Assembly: GCF_021650975.2 (NCBI RefSeq)
Contig: NZ_CP091285.1
Coordinates: 2,170,001-2,234,000 of the forward strand
From: Flavobacterium jumunjinense
GTDB taxonomy: Bacteria > Bacteroidota > Bacteroidia > Flavobacteriales > Flavobacteriaceae
Direction: 5' to 3'
Length of the DNA stretch: 64,000 nt
The translations under genes and the position numbers were made by a program. The notes under the pieces are model-generated. The model made no database searches. It saw nothing but the letters and a program-made list of their open reading frames with translations, and had not been told where the DNA came from. Every line of letters begins with the position of its first letter. The first letter of the stretch is position 1. Positions 10,182-18,795 of this stretch are shown piece after piece.

Positions 10182-10883
10182 ATGTACATTCAGGAGGTTT
10201 ATATAGCTGAACAAGTAAAAATTATTACAATTAGGGTAACTAATAATTCAGGTATGATTAATTATTGCTATTTGATTGTAGATATAGTTACTAAATATTG
10301 TTGTTTGGTAGATCCAGCTTGGGATTTAAAGAAAATAAAAGACCTAATATTACTGAACAATTTAATTCCAAAAGGAGTTTTGCTGACTCATGCACACCAT
10401 GACCATGTTGATTTGGCATTTGACTTCGGCACTCTGTATAATATTCCTATATGGATTAGTAAGGATGAGGCATACTACTATAATTTTTATCGTGATAATT
10501 TGCAAACTTTTAAAGACAATCAAAAAATTTATTTAGGAAACTTATTAGTGGAAACTTGGGTTACACCAGGACATACGAAAGGAAGTAGTTGTTTTTATAT
10601 CAATGGGCATTTAATAACAGGTGATACATTATTTGTTGAAGGATGTGGAGAGTGCAAGTCAGATGGGGCAAATGTAAATGAATTATATGAAAGTCTAAAG
10701 AGAATCAGAGAATCTTGTTCAGATGAAACTTTGATTTATCCGGGTCATTCTTTTGGTGAAAAGCCAGGTGTTACTTTTAAATATGTAAAAGAGAATAACA
10801 TCTATCTTCAGTTCAAAGATGTTATAAGTTTTTCCAAATTTAGAATGAGAAAGCAACAGGTTGGTTTGCTTAATTTCAAATAA
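10182..10883 (+). CDS. Metallo-beta-lactamase-fold hydrolase, PksB/BaeB-like
   Basis: 233 residues. The zinc-binding motif THAHHDHVD is present, followed by TPGHTKGS and ITGDTLF, and a terminal His in YPGHSFGE: the full ligand set of a glyoxalase II-like thioesterase. The segment LFVEGCGECKSDGANVNELY resembles the PksB/BaeB hydrolases conserved in trans-AT polyketide clusters, where BaeB-type enzymes have been proposed to cleave stalled acyl thioesters. It follows the phosphopantetheinyl transferase by 2 bases and is the last gene of the operon. Family is certain; the PksB-like role rests on context and motif resemblance. Confidence 0.9.
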   Translation: MYIQEVYIAEQVKIITIRVTNNSGMINYCYLIVDIVTKYCCLVDPAWDLKKIKDLILLNNLIPKGVLLTHAHHDHVDLAFDFGTLYNIPIWISKDEAYYYNFYRDNLQTFKDNQKIYLGNLLVETWVTPGHTKGSSCFYINGHLITGDTLFVEGCGECKSDGANVNELYESLKRIRESCSDETLIYPGHSFGEKPGVTFKYVKENNIYLQFKDVISFSKFRMRKQQVGLLNFK

Positions 10884-11053
10884 ATGTAAAACTGTTCTTT
10901 TGTTTAATAAAAAATATTTTTCAAGAATTATATGATTAGCTTTCAAAAGCATATGCGAAATTCTAGCAATTATTAATAACTTCTAGCATTTTTTTATTGA
11001 AATGTGTAGACAATACTCTTATTTTGCAAAACTGCAATTAATGAATATTGAAT

Positions 11054-11428
11054 ATGGCAACATTTGTAATAACTAAAAGACTAAATGGTCTTTATAAGTA
11101 TGAATTAACATCTAGGAAAGGGAAGACTATTTTTACTAGTAATAGTTTTGAACTACGATTTGAGTGTGAAGAAGAAATCGTGAGATTGAAAGCAAATCTT
11201 GAAAACTTAGTTTACATGAGATTTCGTTCTGGAAATGGTAAATTTTTCTTTAGAATTATTTTTGAAGATAGACAAGTTGCTATTAGTCGTAAATATTCTA
11301 CACAACTAATGCTGCAAAAAGGAATCAATGAGATTGAGAAATATGGATCTATGGCTGAAATTTTAGACTTTTCTACTAGTGATGATATTTTTGCAGATGT
11401 TTTTGGTGAAGAAGAAAAGGCTAATTAG
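11054..11428 (+). CDS. DUF1508 (YegP-like) domain protein
   Basis: 124 residues beginning MATFVITKRLNGLYKYEL. An N-terminal DUF1508/YegP-type beta unit (about residues 1-50: F-x-I-...-GKTIFTS) is followed by what looks like a second related unit. The biochemical role of this family is not established. I start at the ATG at 11054 rather than the TTG six bases upstream because MATF/MAYF is the usual start of the family. It is 170 bases after the biosynthetic operon and ends before a terminator, so it is probably not part of that cluster. No signal peptide. Confidence 0.8.
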   Translation: MATFVITKRLNGLYKYELTSRKGKTIFTSNSFELRFECEEEIVRLKANLENLVYMRFRSGNGKFFFRIIFEDRQVAISRKYSTQLMLQKGINEIEKYGSMAEILDFSTSDDIFADVFGEEEKAN

Positions 11429-11461
11429 TTTTTTTATTCTATTTTTTTAATTATAAAGTAT

Positions 11462-11495
11462 AAAAAAAGCTCCAACTTAGTTGGAGCTCAATTTT
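11462..11495. terminator. Bidirectional intrinsic terminator
   Basis: Perfect 8-bp stem (AGCTCCAA, 11468-11475; TTGGAGCT, 11481-11488) with a 5-base loop. It is preceded by a run of A's and followed by a T-rich stretch, so it can end transcription from the DUF1508 gene on + and from the lipoprotein gene on -. Confidence 0.8.
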
Positions 11496-11519
11496 CTTTG
11501 AGTTTGCGTTAGCTAGAAA

Positions 11520-11720
11520 TTATTTCTTAACTTCTTCAACAACTTCTTCTACTTTTGCAGCAGTAGTGTCAACAACTTCAGCAGTAACTTCTTCAACTAC
11601 TTCTGGAGTAGCTTCAACAGTTTCAACAGTTTCTTCAACAACTTCTGGAGTAGCTTCAGTTTCTTTACAAGAAACGAACATCATTGCAACTAATGCAAAA
11701 CTTAAAACAACTTTTTTCAT
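11520..11720 (-). CDS. Small acidic lipoprotein
   Basis: 66 residues: a hydrophobic signal (MKKVVLSFALVAMMF) and lipobox VSC with Cys at residue 18, then a Glu/Val/Thr-rich, very acidic tail with the short repeat TPEVVEE present twice. Such short acidic lipoproteins are frequent in Flavobacteriaceae and have no assigned function. A well-placed promoter of the Bacteroidota type precedes it and a terminator follows, so it is a single-gene unit. An ORF also exists on the opposite strand, but it has no family features and would share this repetitive sequence. Confidence 0.82.
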   Translation of the reverse strand: MKKVVLSFALVAMMFVSCKETEATPEVVEETVETVEATPEVVEEVTAEVVDTTAAKVEEVVEEVKK

Positions 11721-11758
11721 CTTACTAAATTATAAAAAGGTTAATTATTAATTCGAAG

Positions 11759-11786
11759 CAAAGATATAAAAAAAACGATTCGACAA
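11759..11786 (-). promoter_or_regulatory. Bacteroidota-type promoter for the small lipoprotein
   Basis: On the minus strand: TTG (11786-11784), 17 bases, then TATCTTTG (11766-11759). This fits the Flavobacterium consensus TTG-N17-23-TAnnTTTG and lies about 38 bases before the ATG. Confidence 0.75.
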
Positions 11787-11875
11787 AACTTTTTTGTACT
11801 TTTTTTTTATTTTTTTTTTACCTTGCTTCTTTCTTAGTAATCAGCAAATTGCGTGCCAATTTATTAGCTAATTAT

Positions 11876-14032
11876 CTATTTTCTTTTTTTAGATTTCTTG
11901 TTCCCTTTCTTAGGGTGAACTAATTTCATTTCTTCAATAAGATTTTGCGCATTTGCATACTTGTCTACAATGAATAAAACATAGCGAATGTCTACCATTA
12001 TGTTTCTACAAATTTCTGGATCATAATGAATATCACTCATAGTTCCTTCCCAAACTCTATCAAAATTTAAACCGATTAAATTTCCATTTGCATCAATTGC
12101 TGGACTTCCAGAATTTCCACCTGTAGTATGATTTGTTCCTATAAAACATACAGGCATTTTTCCATTGTCCGCATATTGTCCATAATCTTTAGCTTTGTAT
12201 AGTTCAATTAATTTTGAAGGAACATCAAATTCATAATCATTTGGAATATATTTTTCCATGATTCCTTCTAAATGCGTTACAGGTTCATAATAAACAGCAT
12301 CATTCGGATTGTATCCTTTAACTTTTCCATAGGTAATTCTTAATGTGCTATTTGCATCTGGAAAATAACGAGATTCAGGAAATAACTCTAATTGTGCTTT
12401 CATATAATCTCTTTGCAACGCAGCAATTTGAAGATTTAATTCTTCATAGCGAGGAGAAATATTTGTAAAATAATTATCAGATAATATTTTAACTAATGCG
12501 TAACCACTGTCTTTGTTTAAGTTTTTGATAACTGTTTTTACATCACCTTTTAAAAGATCTTTCAGACTATTATAAGAAGTAAGTTTAGATTTTTTGTAAA
12601 CCTCACTAGTTAATTTACTGTAGCTTTCTTTCTTTAAAGCTTCAGGAGCAAAAGGCGATTTGTCTCCATAAAGAGCAATTAATTGTTCAAAAACCTTTTC
12701 ATCTACTTCTGCATTAAAGTTCTTGTATGACTCTTCAAGATCTTTAATTAAATTCTCTTTTCTATCATTGAATGCTTGCTCACCTTTGCTTAGTGATTGT
12801 TCTAATTGGTATAATTTAAAACCAAAACTTAAAAGCTCAGTGTTTCTAAGTACAACTTCTTGAAAATAATCTCTAGCTAAGGCATATTCTGCAATTTCAT
12901 CATAGTTGTTTTTGAAGCCTTTTAATAAATTGTCATATGGTGCAGTTCTTCCTTGGCTAATAACTTTGTTTTGAAATTCTTTCTCAAAGTTTTGTTTAAT
13001 CTGAATGGCATTAGACTTTTCTAAACCTTGCTTTTCACCAATCCATTTTTTCCAATAATTTGCAATTCGTGCATATTTAGAGGCATATTGAATCTTTATA
13101 GCTTTATCTTTTCTCATAAAACCATCTTGCACTTTCAAAGCAGCATCTCTAATCTCAATTTTTGCAGGGTTTAAGGTGTTAACTATTTGTTCAACTGCAA
13201 ATGATGGTAAATATTCTTGTGTTCTTCCTGGAAATCCAAAAACAAGGGTAAAATCGTCTTCACTTACTCCGTCTAAGGAAATAGGAAGGAAATGTTTTGG
13301 AGTATAGGGAACGTTGTCTTTAGAATATTCTGCCGGCTTATTGTCTTTACTTGCATAAATTCTAAAAAGCGAAAAATCACCAGTATGTCTTGGCCAAATC
13401 CAGTTGTCTGTATCAGATCCGAATTTTCCAATAGAACTTGGAGGTGTTCCAACAAGCCTAATATCTTTGAATGTTTCGGTAACAAAAAGAATAAATTGAT
13501 TCCCTTCGTAGAAAGTTTTTATTTTGTTTTCTTGCCATTCTTCTTTTGGGAAACTTTTTTGAATAGCATTTATGTTCTCTTGAATTTTCTTTTGTTTTTC
13601 AACTTCAGAAGTAAGTTCGACTGTGCCTTCTAGTACTTTATCAGTAACATCGTTAATACTAACAATTAAAGAAGCAACCATTCCTGGGTTAGCTAACTCT
13701 TGACTTAAATCTTTAGCCCAAAAACCATCCTGTAGATAGTCGCTTTCAACAGTTGAGTGACTTTGAATTGCATCATAACCACAATGATGATTCGTTAATA
13801 ACAAGCCTTTTTCTGATATTATCTCAGAAGTACAGCCTCCGTCGAAATGAACAATAGCATCTTTTAAGCTCGATTTGTTTACGTTGTAAATATCTTCTGC
13901 TTTCATTTTCATGCCTAAATTTTTCATTTCGCTTTCATTCATTCCTTTAAGCAAAGAAGGAATCCACATTCCTCCTTGTTGTGCGAAAATAGGAGTAACG
14001 ATGAATAGTAATAATAATCTTAAAAATTTCAT
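11876..14032 (-). CDS. S46 family dipeptidyl-peptidase, DPP11-like
   Basis: 718 residues with signal peptide MKFLRLLLLFIVTPIFAQ. N-terminal catalytic His in LLTNHHCGYDA and C-terminal catalytic Ser in TGGNSGSPAID define the S46 family of Bacteroidota (DPP5/7/11 relatives acting in the periplasm). After the Ser comes GLNFDRVWEG: as I recall the family, DPP11 enzymes (Asp/Glu at P1) have Arg at this position and DPP7 enzymes have Gly, so an acidic-residue-specific exopeptidase is inferred. The C-terminus is basic (KKGNKKSKKRK). It probably works with the secreted peptidases nearby in peptide utilisation. It is divergently arranged with the gene at 14240. Confidence 0.93.
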   Translation of the reverse strand: MKFLRLLLLFIVTPIFAQQGGMWIPSLLKGMNESEMKNLGMKMKAEDIYNVNKSSLKDAIVHFDGGCTSEIISEKGLLLTNHHCGYDAIQSHSTVESDYLQDGFWAKDLSQELANPGMVASLIVSINDVTDKVLEGTVELTSEVEKQKKIQENINAIQKSFPKEEWQENKIKTFYEGNQFILFVTETFKDIRLVGTPPSSIGKFGSDTDNWIWPRHTGDFSLFRIYASKDNKPAEYSKDNVPYTPKHFLPISLDGVSEDDFTLVFGFPGRTQEYLPSFAVEQIVNTLNPAKIEIRDAALKVQDGFMRKDKAIKIQYASKYARIANYWKKWIGEKQGLEKSNAIQIKQNFEKEFQNKVISQGRTAPYDNLLKGFKNNYDEIAEYALARDYFQEVVLRNTELLSFGFKLYQLEQSLSKGEQAFNDRKENLIKDLEESYKNFNAEVDEKVFEQLIALYGDKSPFAPEALKKESYSKLTSEVYKKSKLTSYNSLKDLLKGDVKTVIKNLNKDSGYALVKILSDNYFTNISPRYEELNLQIAALQRDYMKAQLELFPESRYFPDANSTLRITYGKVKGYNPNDAVYYEPVTHLEGIMEKYIPNDYEFDVPSKLIELYKAKDYGQYADNGKMPVCFIGTNHTTGGNSGSPAIDANGNLIGLNFDRVWEGTMSDIHYDPEICRNIMVDIRYVLFIVDKYANAQNLIEEMKLVHPKKGNKKSKKRK

Positions 14033-14185
14033 AGTAGTAAAGTTTATAAAGTTTGCAATTTACGTTTTTTTTTAATTTCAAATAACTAAAGAAATGCTAA
14101 TTAATTACGGATTGTATTAGTCTTTATTTTTTTTAAAACGATACGTTTCGTTGCTTTCACGCATTAAGAACAGGAATAAAATTAT

Positions 14186-14218
14186 GTTACTGTCGTAAGA
14201 AAAAACAATTTATCTTTG
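14186..14218 (+). promoter_or_regulatory. Promoter for the DUF3857/transglutaminase pair
   Basis: TATCTTTG at 14211-14218 is an exact TAnnTTTG -7 element, with a weaker GTTAC -33-like block around 14186-14190. The ATG at 14240 follows 22 bases later. Confidence 0.65.
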
Positions 14219-14239
14219 TGACCTTAAAAAAAATATACA

Positions 14240-16159
14240 ATGCTTAAATTAATTTTCCCTTTTTTATTTATTTCTTTTTTAGGGCTTTCCCAGAAAAAAA
14301 TCGACCCAACTCCAGAACATATAAATCAAGCAAAAGAATTAAAAGCACAATTTGAAAAAGAAGATGTAGTTGTGTTAAACGGAAAAGAATTGATAGAATT
14401 TAAAATGGATTCTAAAAAGGAAGAAATTACTGTTCTACATACTATTGAAGAATCTTTAATGAATATAAGTTCTCGTGCAGATATACAAAAATATGAAATG
14501 TATGACGGGCAATCATCGGTGTTAAAGTTTAATTTAAATTATAGAGATAATAAGAGTGTTTATCTGCCTGTAAAAGATCAAGCATATAAAGATCAAGACT
14601 TGTTTCATCATGATGCAAGGGTAAAGTTTTTTAATATTTCATTCCCAGTACAAGGTTATATTTATAATTTTGAATCACAAAAGATAACGAATGATATTAA
14701 ATATTTTACGAGTATTTATTTTGCAGATGAATATCAGGTTTTAAATAAAGAGATTAAAATTGTTGTTCCTAATTGGTTAAACTTAGAGTTTAAGGAAATG
14801 AATTTCGAAGGTTATGATATTTCAAAAGAAGAAATAGATAATCCGAAATCAGAAGAAAAAACAATTGTCTATAAAATTAAAAATATAAATGCAAGATTTA
14901 AAGAACAGCAATCTCCTGGACCAAGTTACTTATATCCACACCTTTTAATTTTAGCAAAATCATATAAAGTTAAAAACGTAAGTCACGCTCTTTTTAATGA
15001 AACTAAAGATCTGTATAAATGGTATAAATCATTAGTTGACCAGATGAAGGATGAGCCAACTAAACTACAAAGTAAAGTTAGCGAGTTGACTAAGGATGTT
15101 ACGTCCGATGAGGAAAAAATTAAGAACATCTATTATTGGGTTCAGGATAATATTAGATACATAGCTTTCGAGGATGGAATTGCTGGATTTAAACCTGAAG
15201 AATCTCAAAAAGTATTTGATAATCGTTACGGTGATTGTAAGGGGATGGCGAATTTAATTAAACAGATGCTAAAATTAGCAGGATATGACGCTAGATTGAC
15301 TTGGATTGGAACGAAACGAATCGCATATAATTATTCAACACCTTCTCTTTCTGTAGACAATCATATGATTTGTACTTTAATTAAAGACGGAAAATTTATT
15401 TATTTAGATGGAACTGAAAAATATAACCCTTTTGGAGATTATGCTGATAGAATTCAAGGTAAGGAAGTTTTAATTGAAGATGGTGATAAATTTATTTTGA
15501 ATAAAGTACCTGTTGGAAGTTATTCAGAGAATAAAGAAACATATGTTTTTAATGCAAAAATAGCCAATAACGCACTAGTTGGAGAAGCAAAACGCGGTTA
15601 TGTTGGAGAAAGTAAAGTCTCTTTTTTAAATCGATATAATAATGTTAAAACAGACAAGAAAGAGAACGTGTTAAATTACTTCTTAAATAATGAAGACAAG
15701 AATGTATTGGTAAATGAAATTAAGACATCCAATATAGAATCACGTGAAGGAGAATTAATCATCGATTATAAATTAGCACAAGACAATAGAGTTTCTTCTT
15801 TTAATGATGAGATTTATATTGATTTAGATTATGATAGAGAATTTGATTACCTAGATTTTAAAGATAGAAAAACCGATTTTTTGTTTTCTTGTAAAAAATA
15901 TTTGTCAACTGAAATTGTTTTAGAAATTCCAACGGGATACAAAGTAAATAATATTCCAAAGGATTTACATGTTGAAACATCAAATTATAAAATAGATGTG
16001 AGTTTTAGTTTAAAAGAAAATAAGTTGCATTATAAAAAATCATTCATTTTTCAAAATGCTGTTATTGAAGCAAAAGACTTCGAAGAATGGAATACACTTT
16101 TAAAAGATATAAGAGCTGTTTATGATGAACAATTGATATTATCTAAAAAAACAACTTAA
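14240..16159 (+). CDS. DUF3857 and transglutaminase-like domain protein, secreted
   Basis: 639 residues with a signal peptide (MLKLIFPFLFISFLGLSQ). The N-terminal half is a DUF3857-type beta-rich domain. From about residue 290 a transglutaminase-like domain follows, with catalytic Cys in RYGDCKGMAN, His in VDNHMIC and Asp in YLDGTEKYNP. The C-terminal part is a DUF3858-like beta domain. Such proteins are common in Bacteroidota; whether they crosslink, hydrolyse or only bind peptides is unknown. It is followed after 35 bases by a second DUF3857 protein lacking the catalytic Cys, and the two are probably one operon. Confidence 0.88.
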   Translation: MLKLIFPFLFISFLGLSQKKIDPTPEHINQAKELKAQFEKEDVVVLNGKELIEFKMDSKKEEITVLHTIEESLMNISSRADIQKYEMYDGQSSVLKFNLNYRDNKSVYLPVKDQAYKDQDLFHHDARVKFFNISFPVQGYIYNFESQKITNDIKYFTSIYFADEYQVLNKEIKIVVPNWLNLEFKEMNFEGYDISKEEIDNPKSEEKTIVYKIKNINARFKEQQSPGPSYLYPHLLILAKSYKVKNVSHALFNETKDLYKWYKSLVDQMKDEPTKLQSKVSELTKDVTSDEEKIKNIYYWVQDNIRYIAFEDGIAGFKPEESQKVFDNRYGDCKGMANLIKQMLKLAGYDARLTWIGTKRIAYNYSTPSLSVDNHMICTLIKDGKFIYLDGTEKYNPFGDYADRIQGKEVLIEDGDKFILNKVPVGSYSENKETYVFNAKIANNALVGEAKRGYVGESKVSFLNRYNNVKTDKKENVLNYFLNNEDKNVLVNEIKTSNIESREGELIIDYKLAQDNRVSSFNDEIYIDLDYDREFDYLDFKDRKTDFLFSCKKYLSTEIVLEIPTGYKVNNIPKDLHVETSNYKIDVSFSLKENKLHYKKSFIFQNAVIEAKDFEEWNTLLKDIRAVYDEQLILSKKTT

Positions 16160-16194
16160 GTAGAACACCTTTATAAAATAATAAATACAGAATA

Positions 16195-18366
16195 ATGAAA
16201 AGAAAGAATTTTTTACTTATCCTATGTATCGGACTAAGTACAATTATTTATAGCCAATCGAAAAAGGATAATGAAATTTTAAATGATTTGATTTGGGGAG
16301 CATCAAATAATACAGTAGAGATTCCTGAAAAATGGAAAAACGAATCGGCCGTCTTTTTATTAAAATCGATAGATTATACTTATAATAGACCACACAATAG
16401 TATTGAATATACAAGAATTATTCATGAAAAAATAAAACTATTGGATCAGGCAGCTGTTAGTGATTATTCTGAGTTTAAATATAAAAAAAATAATAGCTAT
16501 AGAAGCTATGGTACAAGTATTGTAAAAAGTAAGTTTACATTAGGTGTAAAAATTATAAAACCAGATGGTACTGAGATAATTGTAGATTCTGAAAAAGTTA
16601 TAGAAGAAGACGATCAAAATAAATTAGCAATACCAAATTTAGAAAAAGGAGATATTATAGATTATTACTTTCACACGAATGTAATAATGGGTGAAAATGA
16701 TTTGTATCATTATGAACCGGTAGAAGATATAGTAAATGAGATATATCCAATAATGGATTATCAATTTGTATTGAATACTGAAAAAGATTTTTTCATTCTT
16801 TTTAATACATTTAATGGAGCACCGAAACTAAAAGAGGAAGATTTAAATTTAAAGAAAAATAGAGATAGAGTAAGAAAGTATAGTTTTAATATGAAAGATG
16901 TTGATAAAAAAGAAAGTCAACGTTGGTTTTATCCCTTTGTAGAATTGCCTTCCTATAAGTTTCAAGTAAACTTTGCGAGGACAGGTAAATATGAGAAAAG
17001 AGCATATGCTTTTATTCCTAAAGAAGCCGATTCAATAAAATCGATTATTAAGAAAGAAGATATTTTTGAGTTCTATACAGATAAGTTTAGACCTTATGGA
17101 GATCTAGGTTTTGTAAGTCAATTCTTGAAAGGAAAAACGTTTGCAAGCGATGAAGAGAAAGTAAAAGCGGTGTATTATTTCATTCGACATAAATTTTTCA
17201 CCAATTATATTGAAGCTTATGTTTTTTCAGAGGCTAAAATTATGAATGCTTTTAATTATTATGGATATAATCCTATACTTTTTAATAAAGAAGAAGAGTT
17301 TGTAAGATACTTTGCAGCCTTTTTAAAAAATGAAAAAATAGATTACGAAATACTAATTGGCTCCAATAGATATAATGGAGACATAAGTAAATTGCTACTA
17401 GAAAGTAATGCGGAATTCGTACTGAAAGTAAAAACTGAAAACCCAATTTATATTGAATCATTCAATCATTATTCAACTGTAAACATAATAAGTTCTCAGT
17501 TAGAAGGTATAAACGCATATGCCTTAAAAGTAACCGATCAAAAACATATAGATGATATAGAAACAACACAATTGCCAAAGTCAAACTATAAAGAGAATAA
17601 CACTTCCGATGTTATAGATTTAACAATTTCTGATGATTTTTCAACTATTAATGTTTTAAAGAAGTCAAAAAACTTAGGTCAAAACAAATTAGATGAACAA
17701 GGAGAAAGATTAATGTTTTATGATTATGTATATCAAGATTATGAAAAGTACGGGTCACTTTCTGTTTTAGATTATGTAAAAAAGAAAAAGGACAAGGATA
17801 GATATGAAAAAGAATTAGATGCTTTAATTCTAAACTTAAAAGAAAAACAAAAGGAAAGTTTTAAAAAACTAAGTGCTAATGAATTCTCATTAGAATTAGA
17901 AGATTATGACTTTAAAATAGTTAATAATGGAAGGTTTGGTAAAGGAGATGCCTTCGAAATGGACGAGTCTTTCAAAATTAATAAAGATTTAATAAAAAAA
18001 GCGGGACCAAATTATATTCTTCAAATTGGAAAAATGATTGGTGGTCAAATAGCACTTGAAGAAAAAGAGAAAATAAGAGAAAATAGTGTTTTTATGAGCT
18101 ATCCAAGATCTTTTTCAGATGCTATTACATTAAAAATACCAGAAGGATATAGTGTAGAAGGTATTGAATCTCTTAATTTTGATGTTGTTAATGAAACAGG
18201 AGGTTTTACATCTAAGGCAACTTTAGAAGGCAACTTATTAAAGATTAAGACAATGAAATTCTATGCAAATAATTTCGAACCGAAAGAAAATTGGTCAAAA
18301 ATGATTTCTTTTTTAGATGTAGCTTATCAGTTTAGTCAAGGAAAAATCCTACTTAAGAAGAATTAA
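16195..18366 (+). CDS. DUF3857 protein with degenerate transglutaminase region, secreted
   Basis: 723 residues with signal MKRKNFLLILCIGLSTIIYSQ. It shares the layout of the preceding protein (N-terminal DUF3857 with SDYSEFKYKK and LEKGDIIDYYF, middle transglutaminase-like fold, C-terminal beta region). Where the catalytic GDCK should stand, the sequence reads LFNKEEEFVRYF with no Cys, and the expected His/Asp context is also lost. It is therefore probably a non-enzymatic partner of the active homologue. It ends before a strong terminator. Confidence 0.8.
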   Translation: MKRKNFLLILCIGLSTIIYSQSKKDNEILNDLIWGASNNTVEIPEKWKNESAVFLLKSIDYTYNRPHNSIEYTRIIHEKIKLLDQAAVSDYSEFKYKKNNSYRSYGTSIVKSKFTLGVKIIKPDGTEIIVDSEKVIEEDDQNKLAIPNLEKGDIIDYYFHTNVIMGENDLYHYEPVEDIVNEIYPIMDYQFVLNTEKDFFILFNTFNGAPKLKEEDLNLKKNRDRVRKYSFNMKDVDKKESQRWFYPFVELPSYKFQVNFARTGKYEKRAYAFIPKEADSIKSIIKKEDIFEFYTDKFRPYGDLGFVSQFLKGKTFASDEEKVKAVYYFIRHKFFTNYIEAYVFSEAKIMNAFNYYGYNPILFNKEEEFVRYFAAFLKNEKIDYEILIGSNRYNGDISKLLLESNAEFVLKVKTENPIYIESFNHYSTVNIISSQLEGINAYALKVTDQKHIDDIETTQLPKSNYKENNTSDVIDLTISDDFSTINVLKKSKNLGQNKLDEQGERLMFYDYVYQDYEKYGSLSVLDYVKKKKDKDRYEKELDALILNLKEKQKESFKKLSANEFSLELEDYDFKIVNNGRFGKGDAFEMDESFKINKDLIKKAGPNYILQIGKMIGGQIALEEKEKIRENSVFMSYPRSFSDAITLKIPEGYSVEGIESLNFDVVNETGGFTSKATLEGNLLKIKTMKFYANNFEPKENWSKMISFLDVAYQFSQGKILLKKN

Positions 18367-18390
18367 TCATATATAATAGAGTACGGTTTT

Positions 18391-18435
18391 AAAAAAGCCT
18401 CCAATTAAGTTAAATGCTTGTTGGAGGCTTTTTTT
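18391..18435 (+). terminator. Intrinsic terminator after the DUF3857 pair
   Basis: Stem GCCTCCAA (18397-18404) with TTGGAGGC (18421-18428), flanked by A6 and T7, which extend the stem to about 14 bp; 16-base loop. Confidence 0.85.
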
Positions 18436-18577
18436 ATACTTAAAATTTAAAAGAAGAAAGTAGCGAAGAACAACAAACCACTTATCATTAATAATTACCA
18501 CTTATCATTTTTTAGAAAAATTAGCTTTAATTCTGAATTACTTTTGAAATATCAAAACAGAATAAAACAAAATAAAT

Positions 18578-18688
18578 ATGAAAAACATAAAACAATTCGA
18601 TATTAAAAAAAAGCTGATAATTGCAGCAGTAATAGGTTTCACAGTTGGCTTTTCAACTTTTAAAATAGTAAAATTCTATTTCTTCTAA
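18578..18688 (+). CDS. 36-residue membrane microprotein (putative)
   Basis: ATG-started ORF in the 430-base gap: a basic N-terminus (MKNIKQFDIKKK) followed by one hydrophobic segment (LIIAAVIGFTVGFSTFKIV). It is preceded by AATAAAT, the usual AT-rich leader here. The charge pattern and single membrane span look like a real small protein, but there is no homology to support it. A separate 21-residue hydrophobic ORF follows at 18722. Confidence 0.4.
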   Translation: MKNIKQFDIKKKLIIAAVIGFTVGFSTFKIVKFYFF

Positions 18689-18721
18689 AAAAATAGAACG
18701 AACAATAAAAAAATATAAAAT

Positions 18722-18787
18722 ATGGTACTCTTTATCGTTAAAGCTTTAAGATTTACAGTTGAATTAATACTAGGTTTAATTAATTAA
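18722..18787 (+). CDS. 21-residue hydrophobic microprotein (putative)
   Basis: Very short ATG ORF (MVLFIVKALRFTVELILGLIN) ending 8 bases before the S9 peptidase start. It is hydrophobic and amphipathic and could be a leader or toxin-like peptide, but it may be chance in AT-rich DNA. Confidence 0.2.
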   Translation: MVLFIVKALRFTVELILGLIN

Positions 18788-18795
18788 AAAATAAG

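Noticed and set aside
11566..11751. ORF on + strand opposite the small lipoprotein
   Set aside because: Ser/Thr/Val repeats are the antisense of the lipoprotein repeat; no promoter and it would run through that gene's signal peptide.
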